Source: Halothece sp. PCC 7418 (GTDB lineage Bacteria; Cyanobacteriota; Cyanobacteriia; Cyanobacteriales; Rubidibacteraceae). From it: 64,000 nucleotides of DNA. Below the pieces are notes generated by a model, which saw only the letters and a list, made by a program, of their open reading frames with translations, was not told the DNA's origin and ran no database searches. The DNA is taken from NCBI RefSeq assembly GCF_000317635.1, contig NC_019779.1, forward strand, positions 3,534,001-3,598,000, written 5' to 3'. The position numbers and the translations under genes are program-made. Shown piece after piece: positions 26,741-34,476 of this stretch; within the stretch, counting starts at the first letter, position 1, and each line of letters starts with the position of its first letter.

Positions 26741-27370
26741 ATGTCCTATGTCAGCCCCCAAGAAGCCTCCAAACAACTTGGAGTCTCAGTCTCTACCCTT
26801 AGAAGATGGGATAAAGAAGGAAAGATCAAATCCATCCGCACCCCAGGAGGACAACGACGATTCTCAATCTCGGAGTATGAAGACCAGACAGAGAAACCCA
26901 CTGTTTGCTATGCAAGAGTCTCTACTCATTCCCAAAGAGATGACCTTGAACGACAAATTGACTTTCTGCGTCAAGCATACCCAAGAGCAGAACTGGTCAA
27001 AGAAGTTGGATCAGGACTCAATTTTAGGCGGCGAAAGTTCCTCTCCTTACTGGAGCGAATTTACCAAGGTGATGTCGGATGCCTTGTCTGCGCTTACTCC
27101 GACCGACTCGTTAGATTTGGCTTCCCCCTCATTGAGTGGCTCTGTAGTCAAGCAGAATGTAAACTCGTGGTTCTCAATGAAAGAAATCTCTCTCCAGAAC
27201 AAGAACTCGTTGAAGATATCTTGTCCATCCTCCACTGTTTCTCTGCTCGGTTATACGGACTCGGAAAGTACCGAAAACAAGTCGAACTTGCCCTACAAGA
27301 AAAAGCCGAGGCATCGAACGTCGAAGTCAACTCCCAACGCTGTCAAGAAGATCAGGGTATATCCATCTAA
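26741..27370 (+). CDS. tnpA: IS607 serine recombinase TnpA
   Basis: 209 residues from ATG at 26741 (MSYVSPQEASKQLGVSVSTL); an upstream in-frame start at 26678 would lie inside the promoter. Residues 1-45 form a MerR-like helix-turn-helix (STLRRWDKEGKIKSIRTPGG). A resolvase domain follows with the catalytic Ser61 in YARVSTHSQRDDLERQ. Further resolvase features are YSDRLVRFG and the final helix. It cuts and rejoins DNA through a Ser-DNA link. It overlaps tnpB by about 194 bp in a different frame. Confidence 0.9.
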   Translation: MSYVSPQEASKQLGVSVSTLRRWDKEGKIKSIRTPGGQRRFSISEYEDQTEKPTVCYARVSTHSQRDDLERQIDFLRQAYPRAELVKEVGSGLNFRRRKFLSLLERIYQGDVGCLVCAYSDRLVRFGFPLIEWLCSQAECKLVVLNERNLSPEQELVEDILSILHCFSARLYGLGKYRKQVELALQEKAEASNVEVNSQRCQEDQGISI

Positions 27371-28463
27371 AGACTTGCATCGGGTTTGGAAGCGCTGGCT
27401 AGCTGCTTACAGATGGATTTACAACTGGACTATCGAAAAATTAAAGAAAGAAGGGTATATCAGTGCATACACTCTTCAACCCTTAGCTAGAAAGGCAGAT
27501 CGCCCTGACTGGGTAAAAGAACTTCCAGGACATCAATTACAGGAAGCGGTGTCTGATGCTGTTGATGCTTTTGCCCAAGCGAAAGCGAATGGTGGTCAGG
27601 CTAAGTTTAAGTCGGTTAAAGCCCCAAGTCAAGTTATAAAATTCAAAGCTGGCAACTATAAGCAAGGATGTTGGTATCCAAAGAAAACTAAAGGCTTAAC
27701 CTTCTACTCTCCTGAATCATTTCCTAACGAATGCCTTTATGCAACGCAGCTAGTCTATCAAAAAGGGAAGTGGTACGGTATCTTTCCAGAATGTCGAGAG
27801 GAAAGCTGCACTGAAACTGATTCTGTAATCGCACTTGACCCAGGTGTCAGAACTTTTTTAACGGGTTACGACGGCAATAGAGTCCTAGAGGTTGGCGAGA
27901 GAGATCTTGGACGAGTTAACCGACTCTGTACACATCTCGACGACTTACTAAGCCGAATTGCCAAATGTAATTCTAAGAGAAAGCGGTTTAAGATGCGAAA
28001 AGCAGCCACACAGATACGTCATCGGATTCAAAACCTAGTTAAAGACCTTCATAACAAAGTGGCTAAGTTCTTAGTCTCTTGCTACAAGGTAATCTTTCTT
28101 CCTACCTTTAATACTTCTGAGATGGTATTGAAAGACAAAAGAAAGATTAACTCAAAGACCGCTCGTAGTATGATGACTTTGAGTCACCATAAGTTCGCTG
28201 AACATCTTTTACATAAGGCGAAACGTAAAGGAGTCTTGGTAGTCCGATGCAATGAGTCTTATACCTCTAAAACTTGCCCAGAGTGCGGTCACATTCATGA
28301 TCGCTTAGGAGGAAGTAAGAAGTTTAAGTGTCCTAGTTGTGGCTACACCGTACACCGAGATTGGAATGGCGCCCGTAACATTATGCTACGGGCTTTGGCG
28401 GCAACGCCCTTTACTCTTACGAGTAATGCTATACCTAGCTTAAGTTTACTCAACTATGAGTAG
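27177..28463 (+). CDS. tnpB: IS607-associated TnpB RNA-guided nuclease
   Basis: 428 residues from ATG at 27177; the same frame is open back to 26748, but that part is only the shadow of tnpA. The RuvC-like active site is complete: D221 (ALDPGVRTF), E315 (FNTSEMVLKD) and D395 (HRDWNGARN). A zinc ribbon has C367, C370, C385 and C388 (CPEC...CPSC). TnpB proteins use an RNA from the 3' end of their element to cut DNA at the element's target, which helps keep the transposon. The start codon is uncertain because of the overlap. Confidence 0.85.
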   Translation: MKEISLQNKNSLKISCPSSTVSLLGYTDSESTENKSNLPYKKKPRHRTSKSTPNAVKKIRVYPSKDLHRVWKRWLAAYRWIYNWTIEKLKKEGYISAYTLQPLARKADRPDWVKELPGHQLQEAVSDAVDAFAQAKANGGQAKFKSVKAPSQVIKFKAGNYKQGCWYPKKTKGLTFYSPESFPNECLYATQLVYQKGKWYGIFPECREESCTETDSVIALDPGVRTFLTGYDGNRVLEVGERDLGRVNRLCTHLDDLLSRIAKCNSKRKRFKMRKAATQIRHRIQNLVKDLHNKVAKFLVSCYKVIFLPTFNTSEMVLKDKRKINSKTARSMMTLSHHKFAEHLLHKAKRKGVLVVRCNESYTSKTCPECGHIHDRLGGSKKFKCPSCGYTVHRDWNGARNIMLRALAATPFTLTSNAIPSLSLLNYE

Positions 28464-28486
28464 ATTTAAGAAGGTTAAATGTTGCA

Positions 28487-29287
28487 CTAAACTATCAAGT
28501 CATCGAAGTCATCCCCTAGATCCGATAGATCAGGTAGAGCAATGCCAGGAGGGGCATCATTTGCAGGAATGGTTCCAGTCGCGGTAGCCAAGGTTTGGTC
28601 AGGAAGGTCAAGAGGATTAACTACTACCTGGAAGGTTTCATCCACTTCATCTAGGTCATCATCTTCAGCAGTAATCGTAAATGTTCCCTCACCATCGGTT
28701 AACTCAACAACACCACTTGGGTTAACACCACCATCAAAGTCAAAGGGAGTGGTTGGGTCCACTCCAGTTGGTCCGACTGAATAATCTAAACTTGTTGTAA
28801 TCTCTGCTGAACTGGTTACTGTAAAAGTCAGATCTTCTCCTTCCTCAAGGATTGCATCATCGCCATCTGGCGTGATCTCGAAGGTGGGAGAGCTTAAGTC
28901 GGTCTCTGCACCATCAAATTCATCTCCATCGGCGAAGCTGAGACCTCCGAAGACAATTTCATTGTTCACGACCTCTACACTAGTTACAAGGTCATCAAAA
29001 GTAACAGTACTAGCTTGGTTAGGATTAGCTAAAATTTCTGCACTAATGTTGCCGTCTCCATCAGAGATAACCAAAGTAGAGCCATTGCGGGCATAATCAA
29101 AACTACTACTTGGTCCAGTGAGATTGACCACTGCACCAGGATCTAGGTTTTCAGCACCTGCACCCGCTTCGATATTAAATATACGAGTACTGTCTTGAGT
29201 TCCAGCAAAATCAATAAAAAATCCCTCAGTAACTGGAACGACCTCAGGCGAATTTGCTGTAAGAATCTGAATGGTATTTGTTGCCAT
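28487..29287 (-). CDS. Calx-beta-like secreted acidic protein
   Basis: 266 residues, strongly acidic. Residues about 130-245 resemble a Calx-beta domain: FEITPDGDDAILEEGEDLTF ... GEGTFTITAEDDDLDEVDET. The N-terminal half (FFIDFAGTQDSTRIFNIEAG ... STVTFDDLVTSVEV) looks like a repeated beta domain. There is no signal peptide, and the end DDFDDLIV is compatible with a type I secretion signal, as in the RTX protein at 18481. Such proteins act as Ca2+-dependent adhesins or surface-layer parts. It faces the IS607 element 24 bp away. Confidence 0.72.
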   Translation of the reverse strand: MATNTIQILTANSPEVVPVTEGFFIDFAGTQDSTRIFNIEAGAGAENLDPGAVVNLTGPSSSFDYARNGSTLVISDGDGNISAEILANPNQASTVTFDDLVTSVEVVNNEIVFGGLSFADGDEFDGAETDLSSPTFEITPDGDDAILEEGEDLTFTVTSSAEITTSLDYSVGPTGVDPTTPFDFDGGVNPSGVVELTDGEGTFTITAEDDDLDEVDETFQVVVNPLDLPDQTLATATGTIPANDAPPGIALPDLSDLGDDFDDLIV

Positions 29288-29761
29288 AATGTTTGAACAC
29301 TCCTCTAATGGTACTAATTTTGTCTATTTAATTTAGAAGGTCTCTACTAAGGTAGAGCCAAGGCGATAAGAGTGATGTCTCACTGGGGTTGAAGTGCCTT
29401 CTACCCTAGCTTGCGCTAACTTGAAGGACATAACTTGGTTAGTCGATAAAGATTCAATCACTAAATAAAGACTGAACCGCTTTTATTGTATCGTGAAAGG
29501 GGATTTTTGAAAGTATCAATTTTAGAAGAAGAAGAATCGGGTTGACGGGGCGGATCAGTTGTCCCTAACTTTGACTGGCGTGATTAGTTAGTTGCAGATC
29601 CCAGCTTGTGAACTGAAAAGAGAGTTGTTTTTGCTAGTGTTAAGCTCAAGGTAGCAATTCAAGAACATACTTCGGTTCTGTAACGAGATTTAACAGTTTT
29701 GACGCAGCACTTCTGCTGAACGTTTATCATTATTTTTATTCGCTTATCGTGATGGAGGATA
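29288..29761. other. Divergent intergenic region, no gene seen
   Basis: About 470 bp between divergent genes. I see no supported gene, tRNA or known RNA. It must carry the promoter of the Calx-beta gene; AAGGTCTCTACTAAGGTAGA near 29337 has a weak inverted repeat. Confidence 0.45.
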
Positions 29762-30088
29762 GTGATTACCTTGCTCGATTTATTTGCTTTTTCTCGTCAA
29801 TACTGTGTCACGATTTGTGGGATGTTAATTCCTGCAAATCTCTTATTAACTTCAGTAACCTTATTACTATTAGTCCGTCAACTCCCCACGATCAATCTCC
29901 GTTGGAATGCAGGCTTTGCGATGATTTCGGCTTTTGCAATGATTTTTCATGTTTTCACTTGGTTAGCCGTCGGTGTGGTGATGACACCAACCTATCTTTT
30001 ATTATCCTTAGCGATAACTTGCTTGGGTATTAACAGTTACGCCATTTTTGCGCCTCAGAGATTCCGACAACTCCTCGGAATTGCTTAA
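29762..30088 (+). CDS. Small membrane protein, unknown function
   Basis: 108 residues from GTG at 29762, preceded by GGAGG. Three or four hydrophobic helices: CVTICGMLIPANLLLTSVTL, AGFAMISAFAMIFHVFTWLA and VVMTPTYLLLSLAITCLGI. The length and layout suit a small conserved cyanobacterial membrane protein. The last 59 bp overlap the convergent gene at 30030. I do not recognise the family. Confidence 0.7.
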   Translation: MITLLDLFAFSRQYCVTICGMLIPANLLLTSVTLLLLVRQLPTINLRWNAGFAMISAFAMIFHVFTWLAVGVVMTPTYLLLSLAITCLGINSYAIFAPQRFRQLLGIA

Positions 30089-30857
30089 CTTGAAGTGTCT
30101 CCTGAGTTTTGATTGTGCTGCGATCGCTGCTTTCTCCGACGCGGAATTGGCTTGGGCTTATTCGTTGTTGGAGGAGGCGTTTTTTTTTCTGAGCCGAAGT
30201 TTTAATGATTTTTTTCGGACTGCGATTGCGTTTCGTTTTGGCATTGACTGGAGCAATTTTTTGGGCTTCAGTGACGACTAATTCATCTCCTTTTAACTGG
30301 GCATCGAGATTCCAAAACCATCCTAATTTTTCGGTGTCCTCAGGGAGAACGCCACTCAATTTCAGCTTGAAGAAGTTGGGTTTATTCGGGGCAAACCGCT
30401 TGATTTTAACAATAATTTTTTGTTCAGCTTCTGAATAAAAAATGACTTCTCCCCGAATGGAAAAAGATCCCGCTTGGGCTTTTACCTGAGTCACGGTTTC
30501 TTCTGCTAAGTGTTCCGCCCGTTCTGACGATTCTTTCAGGGTTTTTGGTTCCCACACTCCAACCACTTGCAAATGTAGATAATCTTGTTTTTGTCGGGTG
30601 CGTGGATACACGACCCAGAGATGCGGATCATCTAAATTAATATGTTTTTTCACTACACTCATCACCCGTCCCAAGAGCACTGTTTCTAAGCGGGTGTTGT
30701 CTGATAGAATCATCTCACCGCAAGTGAGTTTATCTTGAGGATGATAAACGCCCCAAACCAATCCGATCGCGCGATATTGAGTCTCATGAGTGGGAGGCGG
30801 AATGGGATGTTGTAAGATTTCATTGCTGTTGGTTGGGTTGGGATTGGAATTGGACAT
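30030..30857 (-). CDS. Conserved hypothetical protein with basic C-terminus
   Basis: 275 residues from ATG at 30857 (a GTG at 30869 adds four). Residues about 25-190 look like a compact beta-rich domain (AIGLVWGVYHPQDKLTCGEM ... WVVYPRTRQKQDYLHLQVVG). The C-terminus is very basic (KTKRNRSPKKIIKTSAQKKK), which could bind nucleic acid. No catalytic motif or membrane segment. It lies upstream of miaA read leftward? No: miaA (30906-31814) precedes it on the same strand with a gap of about 48 bp, so they may be co-transcribed. Confidence 0.7.
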   Translation of the reverse strand: MSNSNPNPTNSNEILQHPIPPPTHETQYRAIGLVWGVYHPQDKLTCGEMILSDNTRLETVLLGRVMSVVKKHINLDDPHLWVVYPRTRQKQDYLHLQVVGVWEPKTLKESSERAEHLAEETVTQVKAQAGSFSIRGEVIFYSEAEQKIIVKIKRFAPNKPNFFKLKLSGVLPEDTEKLGWFWNLDAQLKGDELVVTEAQKIAPVNAKTKRNRSPKKIIKTSAQKKKRLLQQRISPSQFRVGESSDRSTIKTQETLQVKQFRGVVGISEAQKWRNC

Positions 30858-30905
30858 AGAACCTAGCACTCACCACAGTTTCATTTGAGGGTTAGTTCGC
30901 TTATT

Positions 30906-31814
30906 CTAGCAATTTTTGATTTCGGATGTTCCCTCTAACCAGTCTAAAACAGTTTCCCCTAAGTGCGGTTGCTGGGGATCAAACCAGATAATTTCCTGCT
31001 GCGATCGAAACCAAGTGCGTTGTCGTTTTGCAAACTGACGAGTGTGAAGAATAATCAAGTCTTTTGCTGTTGCTAAGTTCGTTTCTCCGGCTAAGTAATC
31101 TTTAATTTCTTGATAACCGAGGGTATTTAATAACGGGAGTGACCAACCATATTGATCAATTAATCCTTGTACTTCTTCTATTAAGCCAGAAGCTAACATT
31201 TTTTCTGTGCGATAGCTAATTCTTGTGGTTAACTCATCGGGGGAACAATCTAAACCAATTTGTATAATTGGATAAGAAGGCGGATTTTCTCCTTGCTGTT
31301 CACTGATCGGTTGACCAGTGACATAGAAAACTTCTAACGCCCGCAGAGTACGCACTTGATCATTGGGATGAATCTTACTAGCAGCAGTGGGATCAACTTG
31401 TTTTAAAAAGGCATAAAGTTGAGATTGACCTAAAGTTTGCAAACGGGATCTTAAGTCGGGTTGTGGGGCAACGCGAGGAATTTTTAAACCTTTCGTAATT
31501 GCTTTAATATATAATCCAGTTCCCCCCACTAAGAGTAAAGGAGATTGGGGAAGAGAATGAATTAAATAGTTGGCTTGTTCTTGATATTCAGCAACAGTTA
31601 GGGTGTCAGTTGGCTCACAAATATCAATGAGATAATGAGGAACTAAGGCTTGTTCTTCTGCTGTTGGTTTGGCAGTGCCGATATCGAAGTTGCGATAAAC
31701 TTGTCGAGAATCGGCACTTAAAATAACAGTAGGGAAAGATTGGGCAAGTTGTAGGGCTAAACTCGATTTTCCCGTTGCAGTCGCACCGCAAATAACAATC
31801 AAGGACGGTTTCAT
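30906..31814 (-). CDS. miaA: tRNA dimethylallyltransferase
   Basis: 302 residues, normal for MiaA. P-loop GATATGKSSLA (about 10-20) and the signatures SADSRQVYRNFDIGTAKPT and LLVGGTGLYIKAI are all present. The enzyme adds a dimethylallyl group to A37 of tRNAs reading UNN codons, stabilising codon pairing. Start is an ATG at 31814. Confidence 0.95.
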   Translation of the reverse strand: MKPSLIVICGATATGKSSLALQLAQSFPTVILSADSRQVYRNFDIGTAKPTAEEQALVPHYLIDICEPTDTLTVAEYQEQANYLIHSLPQSPLLLVGGTGLYIKAITKGLKIPRVAPQPDLRSRLQTLGQSQLYAFLKQVDPTAASKIHPNDQVRTLRALEVFYVTGQPISEQQGENPPSYPIIQIGLDCSPDELTTRISYRTEKMLASGLIEEVQGLIDQYGWSLPLLNTLGYQEIKDYLAGETNLATAKDLIILHTRQFAKRQRTWFRSQQEIIWFDPQQPHLGETVLDWLEGTSEIKNC

Positions 31815-31941
31815 TGTTCTGGTTATGGGTTATTTATTGAGACGTTTCATGGCACGTCTTTACATTATTTATTCTTGGGTAACTGGTCGCTGATTCCTAT
31901 TATCAACAGACAGAGAAACCTTGAAACCAAACGGAATCAGT

Positions 31942-34191
31942 TTATGCTTTAGTAATACCAGAATCATTAAACACTTCTGAGAAGGAAAAATCGGGGGCAG
32001 CTAAAACAAAGACTGTCGAAGGTAATTCCGCAACTTTTTTCTGGAGTTCTTCGTAGTATCGGACAAAGTGCTCATCTGGGGTTGCCATGCCTAAAAAAAT
32101 TAAGTCTGCGTTGCGAGAGGTTTCTCGTAAAATTCGCTCAAAGGAACGACCATCAGCAACAATCACTTGTGGCGTGGCACTAATGCGTAAATCACTCAAG
32201 AGTTGATTTAAATTGTCACGAGCGGGAGGAACAGCACTTTGATGATTCACAACTAATTTTAGATAAATATTGGCTTCTCGCCAACGGAGATCGCTGCGGA
32301 GTAAATAAGCAAGGAGTAGCATTAATCCGCCATTGGCTTGCATACTTCCGCCCCACCAAATATCAATTCTGCGTCGTTTGCCAAAGTTGCGGTCGTGATT
32401 TTCTCGGAAAATAATTAAATTGCGCTTGGATTGGTGAATCTGCGCGATCATTTGACAATAACTTGCCCGATGTTCTACGGATTCACTATCTCCTAATAAA
32501 ACTGTATTGGGAACGACAGGGCCCAAACCATAAGTTTCTACAAGATGTTGCGCTCCGGCAAAGGTATCATGAGCGGTAATGACTCGGACAAGGGCTTGCA
32601 TTCCTTTTTTATCCAAATAATTGCGAACCCGTCGTTCCATTTTTCGTTGCTGCACTAAACCACGAGCACTATTTTTTAAGACAGTAGAAACAGTAACCAA
32701 ACCACGTTTGTTGGTGAGAGAATCGGCAAGTTCAATGAGTGACCAGCGTTTGGTGGGGGCACCGGATAAAACAAGAATATGGGGTCGCCAATTTTTGGGA
32801 TCTTCTTCACGATAGGTTTGATCCAGTTGGTAAATTCCAATGCGCACGAGGGCACTCCATAAGCCCCGACGGACATCTCCCCAAGTGACTTCTAAGGCTC
32901 GTCGTTGCAGCCAAAAATAAATGCTGAGACTGATCACGGCAGCAATCCCAGTCGCGATCGCGTTGATTAAAAACATCACCACCAAACAGCCGATCGCGCC
33001 CAATAAAGACCAGATCCAATGCACCTTAAACTGAGGGCGAAAGGAGGGACTTTGCAAAAAGGCTTCAATTCCCGCAGAAATATTCAAAACGAGATAAGTG
33101 GTGAGAAAAAACATGGTGAGCACAGGGGCAATTAGGTTTAAGTCGCCAATGCAAACTGTGGCAATCACAACAGCTAACGTGACCGCCGTTCCGACTCGCG
33201 GTTCATCATTGGCCCCACTGCCTTTCCCTAAAAAGCGCATCCAACGGGGTAACACCCGATCTCTAGCCAGGGCTTGCAAAATTCTCGGTGCGCCTAAAAT
33301 ACTGCCCAAAGCACTACTTAACGTTGCCCCCCATACCCCTAACAAAATGGCAGGCCCCCATAACGCGATTTCTTTCATGATTAAGGGTTCTGCTAAAAGG
33401 GTGGCTGCATCCGCTCGTGTTGCCATGACAATCGGCAGAATCATATAAATGACATAACCGGTGCCCACTGCTGCTAATGTGCCCACTGGAATCGCTTGCG
33501 TGGGATTTTTTAAGTCCCCTGACATATTCACTCCTGCCATAATTCCAGTTACCGCAGGGAAGAAGACCGCAAACACTTGCCAGAACGGTTCAGAGAGGCG
33601 ATCCGAAGCCCCCCAAAGTTCAATTGCTGTCGGTTCAAGGGGTTTGCCAAAAAAGAACGATAATAATGAAAGCGCGATCGCGCCCATGATCAGATACTGG
33701 ACTTTAATCGCTGCATTTGCCGAGGTGATCGCGACACCAGCAACCAAAACCGTTACCACTAACGCCACATACAACTGATTGAGTTGGGGAAAGACATTGA
33801 CTAAACTTTCCGCAAATCCCAAGGTATAAAGGGCAACCGAGAGGGCTTGGGCAAAATATAAGGGGATGCCCACTGCACCGCCACTTTCAATGCCTAAAGA
33901 GCGACTAATCATGTAATACGCCCCACCCCCGCGCACTACGCGATCCGTAGCAATGGCAGAAATCGAGAGTGCGGTGAGAAAGGTAATGGAAGTGGAGAGA
34001 GTAACAATAATTAACGTCCCCAATAACCCGACATTGCCCACCACCCAGCCAAAGCGGAGGTACATAATGACCCCTAAAATGGTGAGGATAGAAGGGGTAT
34101 AGACACCGCCAAACATCCCCAATTTTTGACCATTGGCTGGAGAGTTGGGGCGATCGGCTTGCTCTTGATTTGGCGTGGGAAGTTTGACCAT
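31942..34191 (-). CDS. SLC12-type cation-chloride / amino-acid permease family transporter
   Basis: 749 residues from ATG at 34191 (another ATG at 34206). Twelve membrane helices begin GVYTPSILTILGVIMYLRFG, the classical start of SLC12 cation-chloride cotransporters, followed by RGGGAYYMISRSLGIESGGA and AANVS-like MAGVNMSGDLKNPTQAIPVG. A soluble C-terminal half of about 290 residues (HILVLSGAPTKRWSLIELAD ... LIFLGMATPDEHFVRYYEEL) matches the regulatory domain of that family. Electroneutral Na+/K+/Cl- cotransport is the likely role, but bacterial substrates are poorly known. Useful in osmotic balance. Confidence 0.82.
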   Translation of the reverse strand: MVKLPTPNQEQADRPNSPANGQKLGMFGGVYTPSILTILGVIMYLRFGWVVGNVGLLGTLIIVTLSTSITFLTALSISAIATDRVVRGGGAYYMISRSLGIESGGAVGIPLYFAQALSVALYTLGFAESLVNVFPQLNQLYVALVVTVLVAGVAITSANAAIKVQYLIMGAIALSLLSFFFGKPLEPTAIELWGASDRLSEPFWQVFAVFFPAVTGIMAGVNMSGDLKNPTQAIPVGTLAAVGTGYVIYMILPIVMATRADAATLLAEPLIMKEIALWGPAILLGVWGATLSSALGSILGAPRILQALARDRVLPRWMRFLGKGSGANDEPRVGTAVTLAVVIATVCIGDLNLIAPVLTMFFLTTYLVLNISAGIEAFLQSPSFRPQFKVHWIWSLLGAIGCLVVMFLINAIATGIAAVISLSIYFWLQRRALEVTWGDVRRGLWSALVRIGIYQLDQTYREEDPKNWRPHILVLSGAPTKRWSLIELADSLTNKRGLVTVSTVLKNSARGLVQQRKMERRVRNYLDKKGMQALVRVITAHDTFAGAQHLVETYGLGPVVPNTVLLGDSESVEHRASYCQMIAQIHQSKRNLIIFRENHDRNFGKRRRIDIWWGGSMQANGGLMLLLAYLLRSDLRWREANIYLKLVVNHQSAVPPARDNLNQLLSDLRISATPQVIVADGRSFERILRETSRNADLIFLGMATPDEHFVRYYEELQKKVAELPSTVFVLAAPDFSFSEVFNDSGITKA

Positions 34192-34342
34192 ACAAAGTGT
34201 TGGCATAATCGCGAGTTTTTCCAGCGCGATCGTGATCTAAAAAATAAACTATTGTCTGATTTTAGGATATTTGGCAAGAGAGAGCCCTTCGCCCTAGGGA
34301 AAGGGGAAAGGAATGTTAAAGTTACAGAAGTCGCCGCACGCG

Positions 34343-34364
34343 CCCACGTGCTTTTAGCCGTGGG
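34343..34364. other. Left-end hairpin of the IS605-type element
   Basis: CCCACG (34343-34348) pairs with CGTGGG (34359-34364) around a 10-nt loop, 17 nt from the predicted left cleavage site. Such subterminal hairpins are recognised by IS200/IS605 TnpA. Confidence 0.65.
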
Positions 34365-34476
34365 ATATAAGGCGGGTCATTCGACCGGAGCAAAGCGTGA
34401 GGAGGTTCAATACCCCTGAGACTGACAAACTCCATCAATTCGTGTTATAACTTAGTTACGCTAGAAGGACAGCGTA

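Larger units (their letters stand above)
26660..28465 (+). mobile_element. IS607-family transposon (tnpA + tnpB)
   Basis: Contains overlapping tnpA (serine recombinase with MerR-like HTH) and tnpB, the defining IS607 pair. Such elements lack inverted repeats, so the ends are estimates. GCTATACCT occurs in direct orientation near both ends (26680-26688 and 28428-28436) and may be a recombinase-binding motif. Both frames look intact, so the element may be mobile. Confidence 0.75.

Noticed and set aside
26748-27176. N-terminal extension of the tnpB frame
   Set aside because: It lies over tnpA in another frame and has no TnpB-like sequence, so the start at 27177 was preferred.
29288-29761. Possible tRNA or small RNA gene in the gap
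   Set aside because: No cloverleaf, CCA-like end or known RNA motif was found by eye.
33098-33778. Plus-strand frames opposite the SLC12-like gene
   Set aside because: Shadows of transmembrane helices on the other strand.
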